Assembly: GCA_031260805.1 (NCBI GenBank)
Contig: JAISKV010000015.1
Coordinates: 1 to 42,161 of the forward strand
DNA from: Rickettsiales bacterium
GTDB lineage: Bacteria > Pseudomonadota > Alphaproteobacteria > Rs-D84
Direction of reading: 5' to 3'
Length of the DNA: 42,161 bases
Made by a program: the position numbers and the translations under genes. A model generated the notes under the pieces. It was not told where the DNA came from, searched no databases, and saw only the letters and a program-made list of their open reading frames with translations. Below, piece after piece: positions 28,380-36,148 of the stretch (within the stretch, counting starts at the first letter, position 1; each line of letters begins with the position of its first letter).

Positions 28380-28577
28380 GCTCTATTATACTTTTTATCA
28401 CTTTTTTGACAGTTGCTATTCCCCGTTCGTCATCCCGGGCCACGACCCCGGGGTCCATGGCTCAATTGATTCCTGGTTTCGCTCCGCTCCCCAGGAATGA
28501 CGACGGGGTGGTGGTTCAGTGTGCGGAAATGACGACGAGGGATGATAAAGTAAAAAAAAGGTTTAACAGAGCGAAAT
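28380..28577. repeat. Composite intergenic repeat (arms gctct..tttttatcacttttttgac / gatgataaagtaaa..aacagagc around a ccggggtccatgg core)
   Basis: Same arms as at 115-147, 2478-2511, 2636-2670 and 28888-28920. Confidence 0.75.
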
Positions 28578-28682
28578 ATGAAACTTGCCCCGACACACAC
28601 AAGAGTTGCTGACTCGCTGCGTTCGTTTTATTGTGCATTCTTGCAAATTATCGCATAAAGTTGCAGATTTGGTAAAAATAAC

Positions 28683-28710
28683 TTGCATTTGGTGAAAAAT
28701 TCTGTAAAAT
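28683..28710 (+). promoter_or_regulatory. Promoter for tRNA-Arg
   Basis: TTGCAT -16 bp- TAAAAT, about 10 bp upstream of the tRNA. Confidence 0.6.
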
Positions 28711-28720
28711 TGAGCCCGTT

Positions 28721-28797
28721 GCACCCATAGCACAACTGGATAATGCGTCTGGCTACGAACCAGGAGATTAGGGGTTCGAATCCTCTTGGGTGCGCCA
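28721..28797 (+). tRNA. tRNA-Arg (ACG), CCA encoded
   Basis: gcacccatagcacaactggataatgcgtctggctACGaaccaggagattaggggttcgaatcctcttgggtgcgcca; acceptor GCACCCA/TGGGTGC. Confidence 0.96.
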
Positions 28798-29058
28798 TAA
28801 ATCCATCTCTATCTGTACTTGCAATATTGTTTTGTGCGTCTGGCAATTCTTGGGTAGGGGCAAATTGCTGAACTCTGAAAACTAACGCTTTGTTAAACAA
28901 TTTTTTACTTTATCATTCCTTGTCGTCATTCCCGTATAGAATCACCGCTCCTTCGTCACCCCGGGCCACGACCCGGGGTCAATGCCGAATAGATTCCGGG
29001 TTTCGCTGCGCTCCCCCGGAATGACGATTGAATGGGAATTGGGGTGGGGGGCAAATTA

Positions 29059-29107
29059 CTGAACTCTGCACCCTGCACCCTGCACTCTGAACTCTGAACT
29101 CTGAAAA
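29059..29107. repeat. Heptanucleotide tandem repeat array (7 units)
   Basis: ctgaact ctgcacc ctgcacc ctgcact ctgaact ctgaact ctgaaaa. Confidence 0.92.
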
Positions 29108-29110
29108 CTA

Positions 29111-29190
29111 ACAATATTAATTTATTCCCGGAATTTCCAGAGTTTTAATGTATAGCATACTAGTACGCTATACATTTATTTAATAATAAA
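29111..29190. repeat. Palindrome-centred repeat family E, copy 1
   Basis: atgtatagcatactagtacgctatacat (29148-29175), one mismatch from perfect; flanks shared with the copy at 34082. Confidence 0.85.
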
Positions 29191-29270
29191 AGAACTGAAA
29201 AAGTAAAAGAGGTGAAAAAAATTTAATTTTCTCCTTGCGTTGCGGCGGACTAAATTCCTAAAATTTCTAT

Positions 29271-30690
29271 GTGAGAGAGAAGTTCGGAATACCTTTGCTG
29301 CTGGTCATGGCGGCCGCATGTTTTTCTGCACACGCGGCGGAATGCATCAATCACAATATTTTTAACAATGGCGAACTCGGAAGCATTGAAATCTGCACGG
29401 GGTACAGCATCAATATCAAAAACAGCGGCGCGATTGATAGTATTATTCTGGACAAATCAACGACCAGTTTGACGCAGATCATCAGCGATAATTCCGAGAT
29501 AACAGGGTTGCATGTTATTGCGACGAACGGCGCCAAGTTCTTTATCTCTGTAATTGACGCAGATGAAATCATAAATCTGGACGCAGTGTTTTCCATCGCC
29601 GCTCGCGCGGACAAGATAAAAATCACAAACTCTGCGCTGGGGCTGACCCTGGGGAATTCAACGCCGCCGGCCGCTTTGGAATTCTTTGGAAACACCGTTT
29701 TAATCATTGATAAAATTTCCGGCGGCGGCGATTTCTTGGTGTTGCGGGGTGCATCGCATAGCGGCGGCACGGTTGTCGTGAACGGCGCGATTGATGATTT
29801 GTGGAACTTGGCTTCATACTGGGATGGCGATGATTTGCGGGTAAGGATTTTGCGAAACACGGATTACAGTTTTTTTATGCCTGGTGGAAACATTGTAAAC
29901 GCGGTCGCAATGCGCAGCAGCGGGCATCGCACAATCCGCGCGATGAACCGCGCGGCGAATATGAATGAGATCTCGCGGATTCAGAAGAATTCCGTGATGC
30001 TGAATCCGATAAACCTAGCGCGGCACTTGCGGGCTTGGTCCAGAATGAACTATGGCGACGCAATGACGCGCGACATTGCGGGCGGCGTGGTGGGCGTGAT
30101 GTGGGACTCTGACGCAATGGTTGAGTCTGCGGCGATGCAGGGGCGCATCGGAATATTCAATGCGAAATTGTACGGCGGGGCGATTCAGAACGATTCAGAA
30201 CGATTCAGAGTACGACCTGTACAGCGGAGTGTTTTACGGGGCGGGTATCGGCATGAAATACAAGATTCTTAATGCCGGCGCATCGTTTGCGGTAATGAAT
30301 ACGGATACCCAGGAAATAATCCATGACGGGAAAATAATGCGAAACCCGATGGTCTATTACGCAGGCGCGTTCGCAAATGCGGAAGTCCCGATCGAGATCG
30401 GTGATCTGAAAATCACGCCCCGACTCGGCGTGTATGCAGACGGAGCGTCAGTGCTGGATGAAGAAAAATATGAAGCGAGTTTTGACGGTAGATTGACGGT
30501 GCTGCAAAAAGTGAGAGATATGGGATTTGATAGGAATTACTTTGTGTTTGCAGGCCTGCTGGGCCGGGACGCGGCAATCGGCGGTGGCTTGGAAACGACC
30601 GTTCCCGAAGACGGATTGGCATTGCGGGCGGAATATGCAATGCTGCACCGCGCGCACCAGGTAAAGTTCAGCATCAGCATGGAGTTCTGA
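29271..30690 (+). CDS. Outer-membrane / autotransporter-like beta-barrel protein, currently out of frame at a 10-bp tandem repeat (ORFs 29271-30272 and 30121-30690)
   Basis: GTG start and signal peptide MREKFGIPLLLVMAAACFSAHAAE; C-terminal barrel-like strands ending in VKFSISMEF; the two ORFs join seamlessly if one 10-bp unit is removed. Confidence 0.75.
30181..30210 (+). repeat. 10-bp tandem repeat, 3 copies, at the frameshift point
   Basis: cgattcagaa cgattcagaa cgattcagag. Confidence 0.97.
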
Positions 30691-30733
30691 GCAATGACGC
30701 TGCCCGGCGAAAGCCAGGTATGAAAAAATATAT

Positions 30734-30899
30734 ACCACTACCCCGTCAGCGACTGCGCCGCTGCCACCCCTTCGCCAGCGAAGGGGAATTTGATGGCCTG
30801 CATTACACAATAAAACTACATTTATTGAAACGAAGTCGGGACAAATCCCCTTCGCTGGCGAAGGGGTGGCAGCGGCGCAGTCGCTGACGGGGTAGTGGT
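30734..30899 (+). repeat. MITE-like inverted repeat family A, copy 2
   Basis: accactaccccgtcagcgactgcgccgctgcc ... ggcagcggcgcagtcgctgacggggtagtggt. Confidence 0.92.
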
Positions 30900-30962
30900 A
30901 AAAGACGCTTTGCAACCCCACCCCAATTTCCGCCTGCGCGGGAATGACAAAATATTTGTTTT

Positions 30963-31055
30963 TGACCCGCCCCTAGGGGTGGGTAATCAATACCGAGTTA
31001 ACTGGGGCGGGCAGAAAACTCCGAACTAATTACCCGCCCCGCAGTAGCGGGTCGG
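30963..31055. repeat. Inverted repeat element F
   Basis: gacccgcccctaggggtgggtaatca ... taattacccgccccgcagtagcgggtc. Confidence 0.75.
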
Positions 31056-31082
31056 AAAATAATCAGTAAACAATTTTCACCC

Positions 31083-31160
31083 CATCGTCATTCCGGGGGA
31101 GCGAAGCGAAACCCGGAATCCATTGAGCCATGGACCCCGGGTCATGGCCCGGGGTGACGA
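31083..31160. repeat. Inverted repeat family D (ccggggtccatgg core)
   Basis: cgtcattccgggggagcgaagcgaaacccggaatccattgagccatggaccccgggtcatggcccggggtgacga; near copies at 28425-28500, 28955-29025, 33948-34020. Confidence 0.85.
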
Positions 31161-31230
31161 TGAAAATTGTATGACGACAGAAATTATATGACGATGGACC
31201 CTGGGTCCAGAGTACGAATAACGAATAATA

Positions 31231-31258
31231 AAAAAACGCGGCGCCTGCCGCGTTTTTT
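31231..31258. terminator. Probable terminator downstream of the 31257-31859 gene
   Basis: aaaaaacgcggc gcct gccgcgttttttag. Confidence 0.7.
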
Positions 31259-31859
31259 AGATGAATTTGTTGAGTTTATTTTGGTCAAAATGATTAAAAT
31301 AAGCCATGCAAAATTTGTTATATTCTTCATAAAATTGTTCTGTATTCGTCAGCATTGCATAGGAGATATCTTTGACGCAGTCATTTGTCTGACCTGCTGT
31401 GTTTTTAATGCATGCTTTTGCATAATCGTCCAGATCCGATTTTTTGCTGTTATCTATCGCCGCATCAAGCAGCCCAATTGTTTGCGACAACTTCGCCTGC
31501 ATATCGTAAATACTTTCTCCTGTAATGCGTCTCCCCAGCATTCCGCCATTTTCATGAACTTCACCGATGAATTTATAAAACTGGCATGATTTATACCGCA
31601 TCATTTTGCCAAGCGCGCCCAATCTGGCGAGTTCCGCGCACATTTGGATTTTGTTATTTATTTCATCAACAGCGGCGACATGCGCGCCCAATTTATGCGC
31701 GATAATAGAATCGTTATAGAATAATCCTGTTTGATTGTCGTTGCATATTTTGACAATGCCGCGGACAACGCCATAGTCGCTGCGGTACTTGCCGCCGCGC
31801 AGTTCATAAATCGTCTTGTTGCCAAATTTTAATTTCATTTTACAGCCTTTTGGATTCAT
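31257..31859 (-). CDS. Hypothetical protein, last gene of the rpmE-suhB-like cluster
   Basis: Starts a few bp after the suhB-like stop, same strand, followed by a terminator. Confidence 0.65.
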   Translation of the reverse strand: MNPKGCKMKLKFGNKTIYELRGGKYRSDYGVVRGIVKICNDNQTGLFYNDSIIAHKLGAHVAAVDEINNKIQMCAELARLGALGKMMRYKSCQFYKFIGEVHENGGMLGRRITGESIYDMQAKLSQTIGLLDAAIDNSKKSDLDDYAKACIKNTAGQTNDCVKDISYAMLTNTEQFYEEYNKFCMAYFNHFDQNKLNKFI

Positions 31860-31865
31860 TCTCTC

Positions 31866-32546
31866 TCACAAAAGTCCGTTTGTAATCGTCAATTCGCCGC
31901 CGTTGTCAATAACACTGCCCCCGGCTTCGCGCACCAGCAGATCCCCGGCCGCGATTTCCGCAAACGCCAGCATGTCCGCGCGCATCGCATCCGCCTTGCC
32001 GCTGGCAATCCACGCCATGTCCAGCGCGGTGCACCCGGTAATCCGGTCGCGCCCCAGCGTCAGGGTATTCGTTCTGCGCCGCGACACATTGATTTTAATT
32101 GAATGGTACGCGCTGAATACAAATGCGCCCGCCCCAGCCTCGGCATAATACAGCCGGTCGTCAATCGGCGAGTAAATCAGGGCTATCTTTGTTTCGCCAT
32201 TTGTGCGCAGCGCCAGCGATATCGCAAAATGCCCGATTCCGCGGGTAAAGTTTTCCGCGCCGGACAGCCCCAGCACGAATTCGTCGCGTCCGTCCCCATC
32301 GCGCGAATAGTTATGCGTCAATATCCCTGCGTTCGGACGAATCAGAATCAATTCCGATAAAATCGCTTCTTCTATGCGGGCCGCGGCCTTTTTCACAAAG
32401 TCGGCTGCGCCGTCCAGCGATTGCTGTAAATTTTCAACTTCGCCAAAATCGCGGCGCAGGCCCGCGCCGGTGGTCTGGACCGCCAGAAACATCTGGTTCA
32501 GTTCCGTGCTGCCCTTGATAAGATTTTCTTCGCGCGGGGCCGTCAT
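31866..32546 (-). CDS. Inositol monophosphatase / SuhB-family protein with substituted catalytic motifs
   Basis: Fold motifs GAENFTRGIGHFAISLAL and EIAAGDLLVREAGGSVID align with NFxxGxPHFAVSIAL and AAGxLIVREAGG of IMPases. Confidence 0.8.
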   Translation of the reverse strand: MTAPREENLIKGSTELNQMFLAVQTTGAGLRRDFGEVENLQQSLDGAADFVKKAAARIEEAILSELILIRPNAGILTHNYSRDGDGRDEFVLGLSGAENFTRGIGHFAISLALRTNGETKIALIYSPIDDRLYYAEAGAGAFVFSAYHSIKINVSRRRTNTLTLGRDRITGCTALDMAWIASGKADAMRADMLAFAEIAAGDLLVREAGGSVIDNGGELTITNGLL

Positions 32547-32755
32547 TAAAACTTGAATCCGTCAAATTTCTTCTTGAAATCCGCCGCCCGCTGGCCGCGG
32601 TCAACCGTTGCCTTTTGTCCGGTCCACGCGCTGTGGTTCAGATTGTCCACAGACAGCACCATGTCTTTTTTAACCGCGGAATACATCTTGACAGACTTGC
32701 CATCCGTGCGTGTTATGTTAATTTCGTGATATTCAGGATGAATGCCTTTTTTCAT
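32546..32755 (-). CDS. rpmE: 50S ribosomal protein L31
   Basis: MKKGIHPEYHEINITRTDGK...VDNLNHSAWTGQKATVDRGQRAADFKKKF. Confidence 0.92.
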   Translation of the reverse strand: MKKGIHPEYHEINITRTDGKSVKMYSAVKKDMVLSVDNLNHSAWTGQKATVDRGQRAADFKKKFDGFKF

Positions 32756-32898
32756 TACTGTTGTCCTTTGTTATAGTGGCCCAATTATACAGCAGAATCC
32801 GCGAAACGCAAGGAGAAAAGTGCAGGTGTATGTGAAGGTGTAGTGTAATGATGATTGGGTGCGACCTCAACCTCCACTTACACATTCACCCACACTTT

Positions 32899-33408
32899 TT
32901 AATATCCCCCGATGCAGCCCAGGTACTGATTCCCTGTGGTTTCAACAATCGTGGCGAACCGATTTTGATTCGGTCCGGTGAACAGTCCCAATATTTTCCC
33001 GGCGTCCGTGGCCAGCATATCCAGGCTGGTTGCAATCCCGGAATTCATTTTCTTGAAAAAATCGCTGAAAGGATTGATTTCCGCCGCCATTAACTTGCTG
33101 GAACCAATTTTTCCATTATTTTGGATAATCATCAATTGCGCGGACGGGGATAAAATAATCTTGCCTGTTATCTTTGCGTTGTCCCCCAGCAGCGGCCCCC
33201 ACCATCCGGTTGATCCATAAAACACGGGATAGTACAAATCCGCCCCCGGATTATCGCGAAAAAAATCAGCGATATCCAGGTCGCTGGTTATTTCCGGAAT
33301 TTTGCCGGTTATCTCGCCAATAGTTCTGCGCGCGATGGCATACAGCGAATCGTCAGCGCCGAATTGGGGCCAATACAAAACAGGACACGAATCGCTATTT
33401 GTTCTCAT
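32899..33408 (-). CDS. Hypothetical protein (start at internal MRTNSDSC more likely than the listed 33501)
   Basis: Open frame of 170 aa; SD and family not recognised. Confidence 0.5.
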   Translation of the reverse strand: MRTNSDSCPVLYWPQFGADDSLYAIARRTIGEITGKIPEITSDLDIADFFRDNPGADLYYPVFYGSTGWWGPLLGDNAKITGKIILSPSAQLMIIQNNGKIGSSKLMAAEINPFSDFFKKMNSGIATSLDMLATDAGKILGLFTGPNQNRFATIVETTGNQYLGCIGGY

Positions 33409-33535
33409 GAAAACAATTATATCAAATTTGGTGTCATAAATAAAACCCGGCGGGGTGAATTTTGTTATAAAAATCGGTTGACTTTGGTGAAAAGACGGCA
33501 AAAAAGGAGTTTATAAGAATTTTATCAACTTATTC

Positions 33536-33564
33536 TTGATTTTAGTAATTTATTCAACTATAAT
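33536..33564 (+). promoter_or_regulatory. Sigma-70-type promoter for the HTH gene
   Basis: TTGATT -17 bp- TATAAT. Confidence 0.65.
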
Positions 33565-33625
33565 TAGAACACGGTCAAAGGAATCTGGGAATTTCTTCCT
33601 TTGGTCCCACACAAAAGGAGAGAGG

Positions 33626-33880
33626 ATGGACAGAGTTGTAAATCATGCGATGATTTGGAATGCCTTGGAACGGTTTGCCAAAGAAAACAATATGTCGTGT
33701 TCCGGATTGGCAAAGAAAAGCGGGCTGGACGCGACTATATTCAACCGCAGCAAGCGGTGGACGGTTGACGGCAAGGAACGATGGCCGAATACGCAGAGTA
33801 TTGCCAAAGTGCTGGCCGCAACGAATTCCAACGCGATTGATTTTATAAAATATTTGACTGTGCTGCCCAAGGCGGCATAA
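33626..33880 (+). CDS. Small HTH DNA-binding protein, resembling the N-terminal domain of alphaproteobacterial S24-type (CI/LexA-like) regulators but without the peptidase domain
   Basis: WNALERFAKENNMSCSGLAKKSGLDATIFNRSKRWTVDGKERWPNTQSIAKVLAAT; SD aaaggagagagg; start corrected to 33626. Confidence 0.75.
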   Translation: MDRVVNHAMIWNALERFAKENNMSCSGLAKKSGLDATIFNRSKRWTVDGKERWPNTQSIAKVLAATNSNAIDFIKYLTVLPKAA

Positions 33881-33908
33881 AAAACGGCCGCAAGGCCGTT
33901 TTTTTTTG
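33879..33908 (+). terminator. Intrinsic terminator after HTH gene
   Basis: aaaaacggccg caa ggccgtttttttt. Confidence 0.85.
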
Positions 33909-34081
33909 ATACATGTGAAATGAAATATGAAACATGAACCACACCCGTCGTCATTCCGGGGAGCGAAGCGAAACCCGGAATCCATTGAGCCATGGACCCC
34001 GGGTCGCGGCCCGGGGTGATTTGCATGATTTATGAAGTATTATTCAAGGATGGAATGAATCATTGTTGTCTACCATAGCAG

Positions 34082-34165
34082 ACAACATTAATTTATTCCC
34101 GAGATTTTCAGAGTTTTAATGTATAGCATACTAGTATGCTATACATTGATTGAATAATAAAAAAC
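34082..34165. repeat. Palindrome-centred repeat family E, copy 2
   Basis: Perfect 28-bp palindrome atgtatagcatactagtatgctatacat at 34119-34146. Confidence 0.9.
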
Positions 34166-34171
34166 GAGAAA

Positions 34172-34199
34172 CTGAACTCTGCACTCTGAACTCTGAAAA
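34172..34199. repeat. Heptanucleotide tandem repeat (4 units)
   Basis: ctgaact ctgcact ctgaact ctgaaaa. Confidence 0.9.
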
Positions 34200-34201
34200 C
34201 T

Positions 34202-34227
34202 AAAAAACTGGCTTCGCCAGTTTTTTA
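34202..34227 (+). terminator. Intrinsic terminator immediately upstream of the marR promoter
   Basis: aaaaaactggc ttc gccagttttttaa. Confidence 0.7.
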
Positions 34228-34228
34228 A

Positions 34229-34257
34229 TTGACACCCGATTCATTAAAATATATAAT
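34229..34257 (+). promoter_or_regulatory. Perfect-consensus sigma-70 promoter for the marR-tolC-adaptor-RND operon
   Basis: TTGACA -17 bp- TATAAT. Confidence 0.85.
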
Positions 34258-34283
34258 GATTAAACTTTTTAACGATTCGGAAC

Positions 34284-34733
34284 ATGGCAAAGCAAAGCAA
34301 AGAACTTATCTTATTGATGGAGCAGAATCTGATTGTGCTGAATTGGCTGCACAACCGGCTGAACGCGCGCGTCGGCGAATTGCCGCTGCCAAAGACCAGC
34401 ATCATGGTTTTGGTCAAATTGACGCTGGACGGGCCGGCAAAGTTAAAAGACATGGCGCGCGGTTTGGAAATGTCAACGCCGGCATTGTGCCAAATTTTTC
34501 GCGCGTTAGAGGGTGCGGGTCTTATCAATCGCAAGATTGACGATTGCGACCGGCGCGATACTTGGTACTCGCTCACCGAATCGGGCGTCGCGTATGTGCG
34601 CGGGATAAAAAAGGTGATTTACGACCGTATTTCCGGATTGCTGGTCGGAATTTCCCGTGAAGACGAAGCGGCATTGTCCGGCGGCCTGAAACAAATCAAC
34701 ACTGTATTAAACAAAATAAAAGATCAATCATGA
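34284..34733 (+). CDS. MarR-family transcriptional regulator
   Basis: winged-HTH KLKDMARGLEMSTPALCQIFRALEGAGLINRKIDDCDRRDTWYSLTESG. Confidence 0.88.
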   Translation: MAKQSKELILLMEQNLIVLNWLHNRLNARVGELPLPKTSIMVLVKLTLDGPAKLKDMARGLEMSTPALCQIFRALEGAGLINRKIDDCDRRDTWYSLTESGVAYVRGIKKVIYDRISGLLVGISREDEAALSGGLKQINTVLNKIKDQS

Positions 34734-34852
34734 TTTACAATAAAACCGATAATGCCAGTCGTCATTCCGGCGAAAGCCGGAATCCATTGAATCGCAGGAA
34801 TTTCTATTCATCGCGGCACTGCAATGGACCCCGTGTCAAGCACGGGGTGACG

Positions 34853-36148
34853 ATGGGGCTAGTCTTTATTCTTTTCGTATTTCCCGCTTCGCTTTTTGCA
34901 ATGAACTTGTCGCGCGACGACGCGGTCAAGATGATTCTGGCCGAATCGCACGACATAAAAAAAGCCGCCGCAAATGCCGAGCGCGCCGCCGCCGCACTGG
35001 ACAATGTCAATGCGAACCGTTGGTTCAAGATTGACGGCAGTGTAAATTACATGAACATGATTGATGTGAAAAGGCCGCTGGACGGGATGCCTGATGTGAA
35101 CTTGGCGGGCCTGGCGCAGACGACCGGTCTGCCGATACCGCCGATTGTTATTAAAATGCCGGATAATATTTTTATGGCCGGGGCGACGCTGACCGCGCCG
35201 ATTTATACCTTTGGAAAACTGGGGCATGCGGCGGACAGCGCGCGCAGCGCGATTAAAATTGCCGAGATTGGCGGCGATGCGGCTCGCCGCGAAGTTTCTT
35301 ATGCCGCGGCGCAATTGTACTGGACGGCCAAGATTTCCGAAGAAATGGTTAAAATTGCGGAAAAGTCATTGGCGCAGAGCAATCGCGCGAAAAGCCAGCT
35401 GGCATCTGCCGGCCGCGCCAGCCGCGCGAATCTGGTCAAGATTTCCGCGGATATAACCACTCGCGAGATGGATTTGGAAAACGCAAAGTTCAATCACGAA
35501 TCCGCGCTGCGGATGCTGAAAATCATGGCGGGAATAAATCTGGATGAACCGGTTGTCTTGACGGACAATCTGCAGAACGAATTTGTCGCGGCGGACGCGG
35601 AAATGAAAAACAATCCGGATTTGGAAATGATGGAGTTCAAGGTTAAGATGGCTGAATCCCAGGCAAAATCGTCCCGCGCCGGCGCGTACCCCACGCTGGC
35701 CGCAACCGCCAGTTATAATTACATCCGCACCGCGGACAGTTTCAATAATCTGGGCAAGGGCGAAGGATTGCAGAACGGATACTGGGGCGTTGCATTGCAA
35801 ATCCCGATTTGGGATGGCGGCGCGGCGCGCGCCCAGAAAACAATGGCTGCTTCCGAAGCCGCGGCCGCGGCCGCCGATCTTGACAAGGCGAAAAAGTTAA
35901 AGACCGAAGAATTTGACACGGCCATCCGCCAGCAAAAGCATCTGATAGAAAATCTGAAAAAAATCAAGACGGCGTCGGACTGGGCGGAAAAGGCCTTTGA
36001 TATTTCGCTGAACAGATTTGCAAACGGCCAGACATCGGCGGTTGAATTGGCCGAAGTGCAATCGGCGCTGTCGCAACTGGGCATGGCGGAACTGGACGCG
36101 AAATACAAAATAATCATGGGCGCGGAAAATATAGAGAAGATGAAATAA
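34853..36148 (+). CDS. TolC-family outer membrane efflux protein (start corrected to exclude repeat-encoded N-terminus)
   Basis: Signal peptide GLVFILFVFPASLFA; TolC-like coiled-coil domains; PTLAATASYNYIRT, WGVALQIPIWDGGAARA. Confidence 0.88.
   Translation: MGLVFILFVFPASLFAMNLSRDDAVKMILAESHDIKKAAANAERAAAALDNVNANRWFKIDGSVNYMNMIDVKRPLDGMPDVNLAGLAQTTGLPIPPIVIKMPDNIFMAGATLTAPIYTFGKLGHAADSARSAIKIAEIGGDAARREVSYAAAQLYWTAKISEEMVKIAEKSLAQSNRAKSQLASAGRASRANLVKISADITTREMDLENAKFNHESALRMLKIMAGINLDEPVVLTDNLQNEFVAADAEMKNNPDLEMMEFKVKMAESQAKSSRAGAYPTLAATASYNYIRTADSFNNLGKGEGLQNGYWGVALQIPIWDGGAARAQKTMAASEAAAAAADLDKAKKLKTEEFDTAIRQQKHLIENLKKIKTASDWAEKAFDISLNRFANGQTSAVELAEVQSALSQLGMAELDAKYKIIMGAENIEKMK

Noticed and set aside
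28628-28900. 90-aa minus-strand ORF
   Set aside because: Covers tRNA-Arg on the opposite strand; the PRGFEPLISWFVARR peptide is a typical antisense translation of a tRNA.
29059-29107. CRISPR-like array
   Set aside because: The units are 7-bp direct tandem repeats with no spacers; no cas genes in the window.
29148-29175. lox/dif-type recombination site
   Set aside because: Superficial similarity to gtatagcatac only; no adjacent recombinase and no 11-bp arm/6-8-bp spacer structure.
31167-31589. 140-aa plus-strand ORF
   Set aside because: Overlaps family D repeat, a terminator and the better supported minus-strand gene 31257-31859.
32824-32902. Imperfect inverted repeat gtgcaggtgtatgtgaaggtg ... 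cacttacacattcacccacac
   Set aside because: Weak match with a possible relation to 25045-25075; not strong enough for a separate claim.
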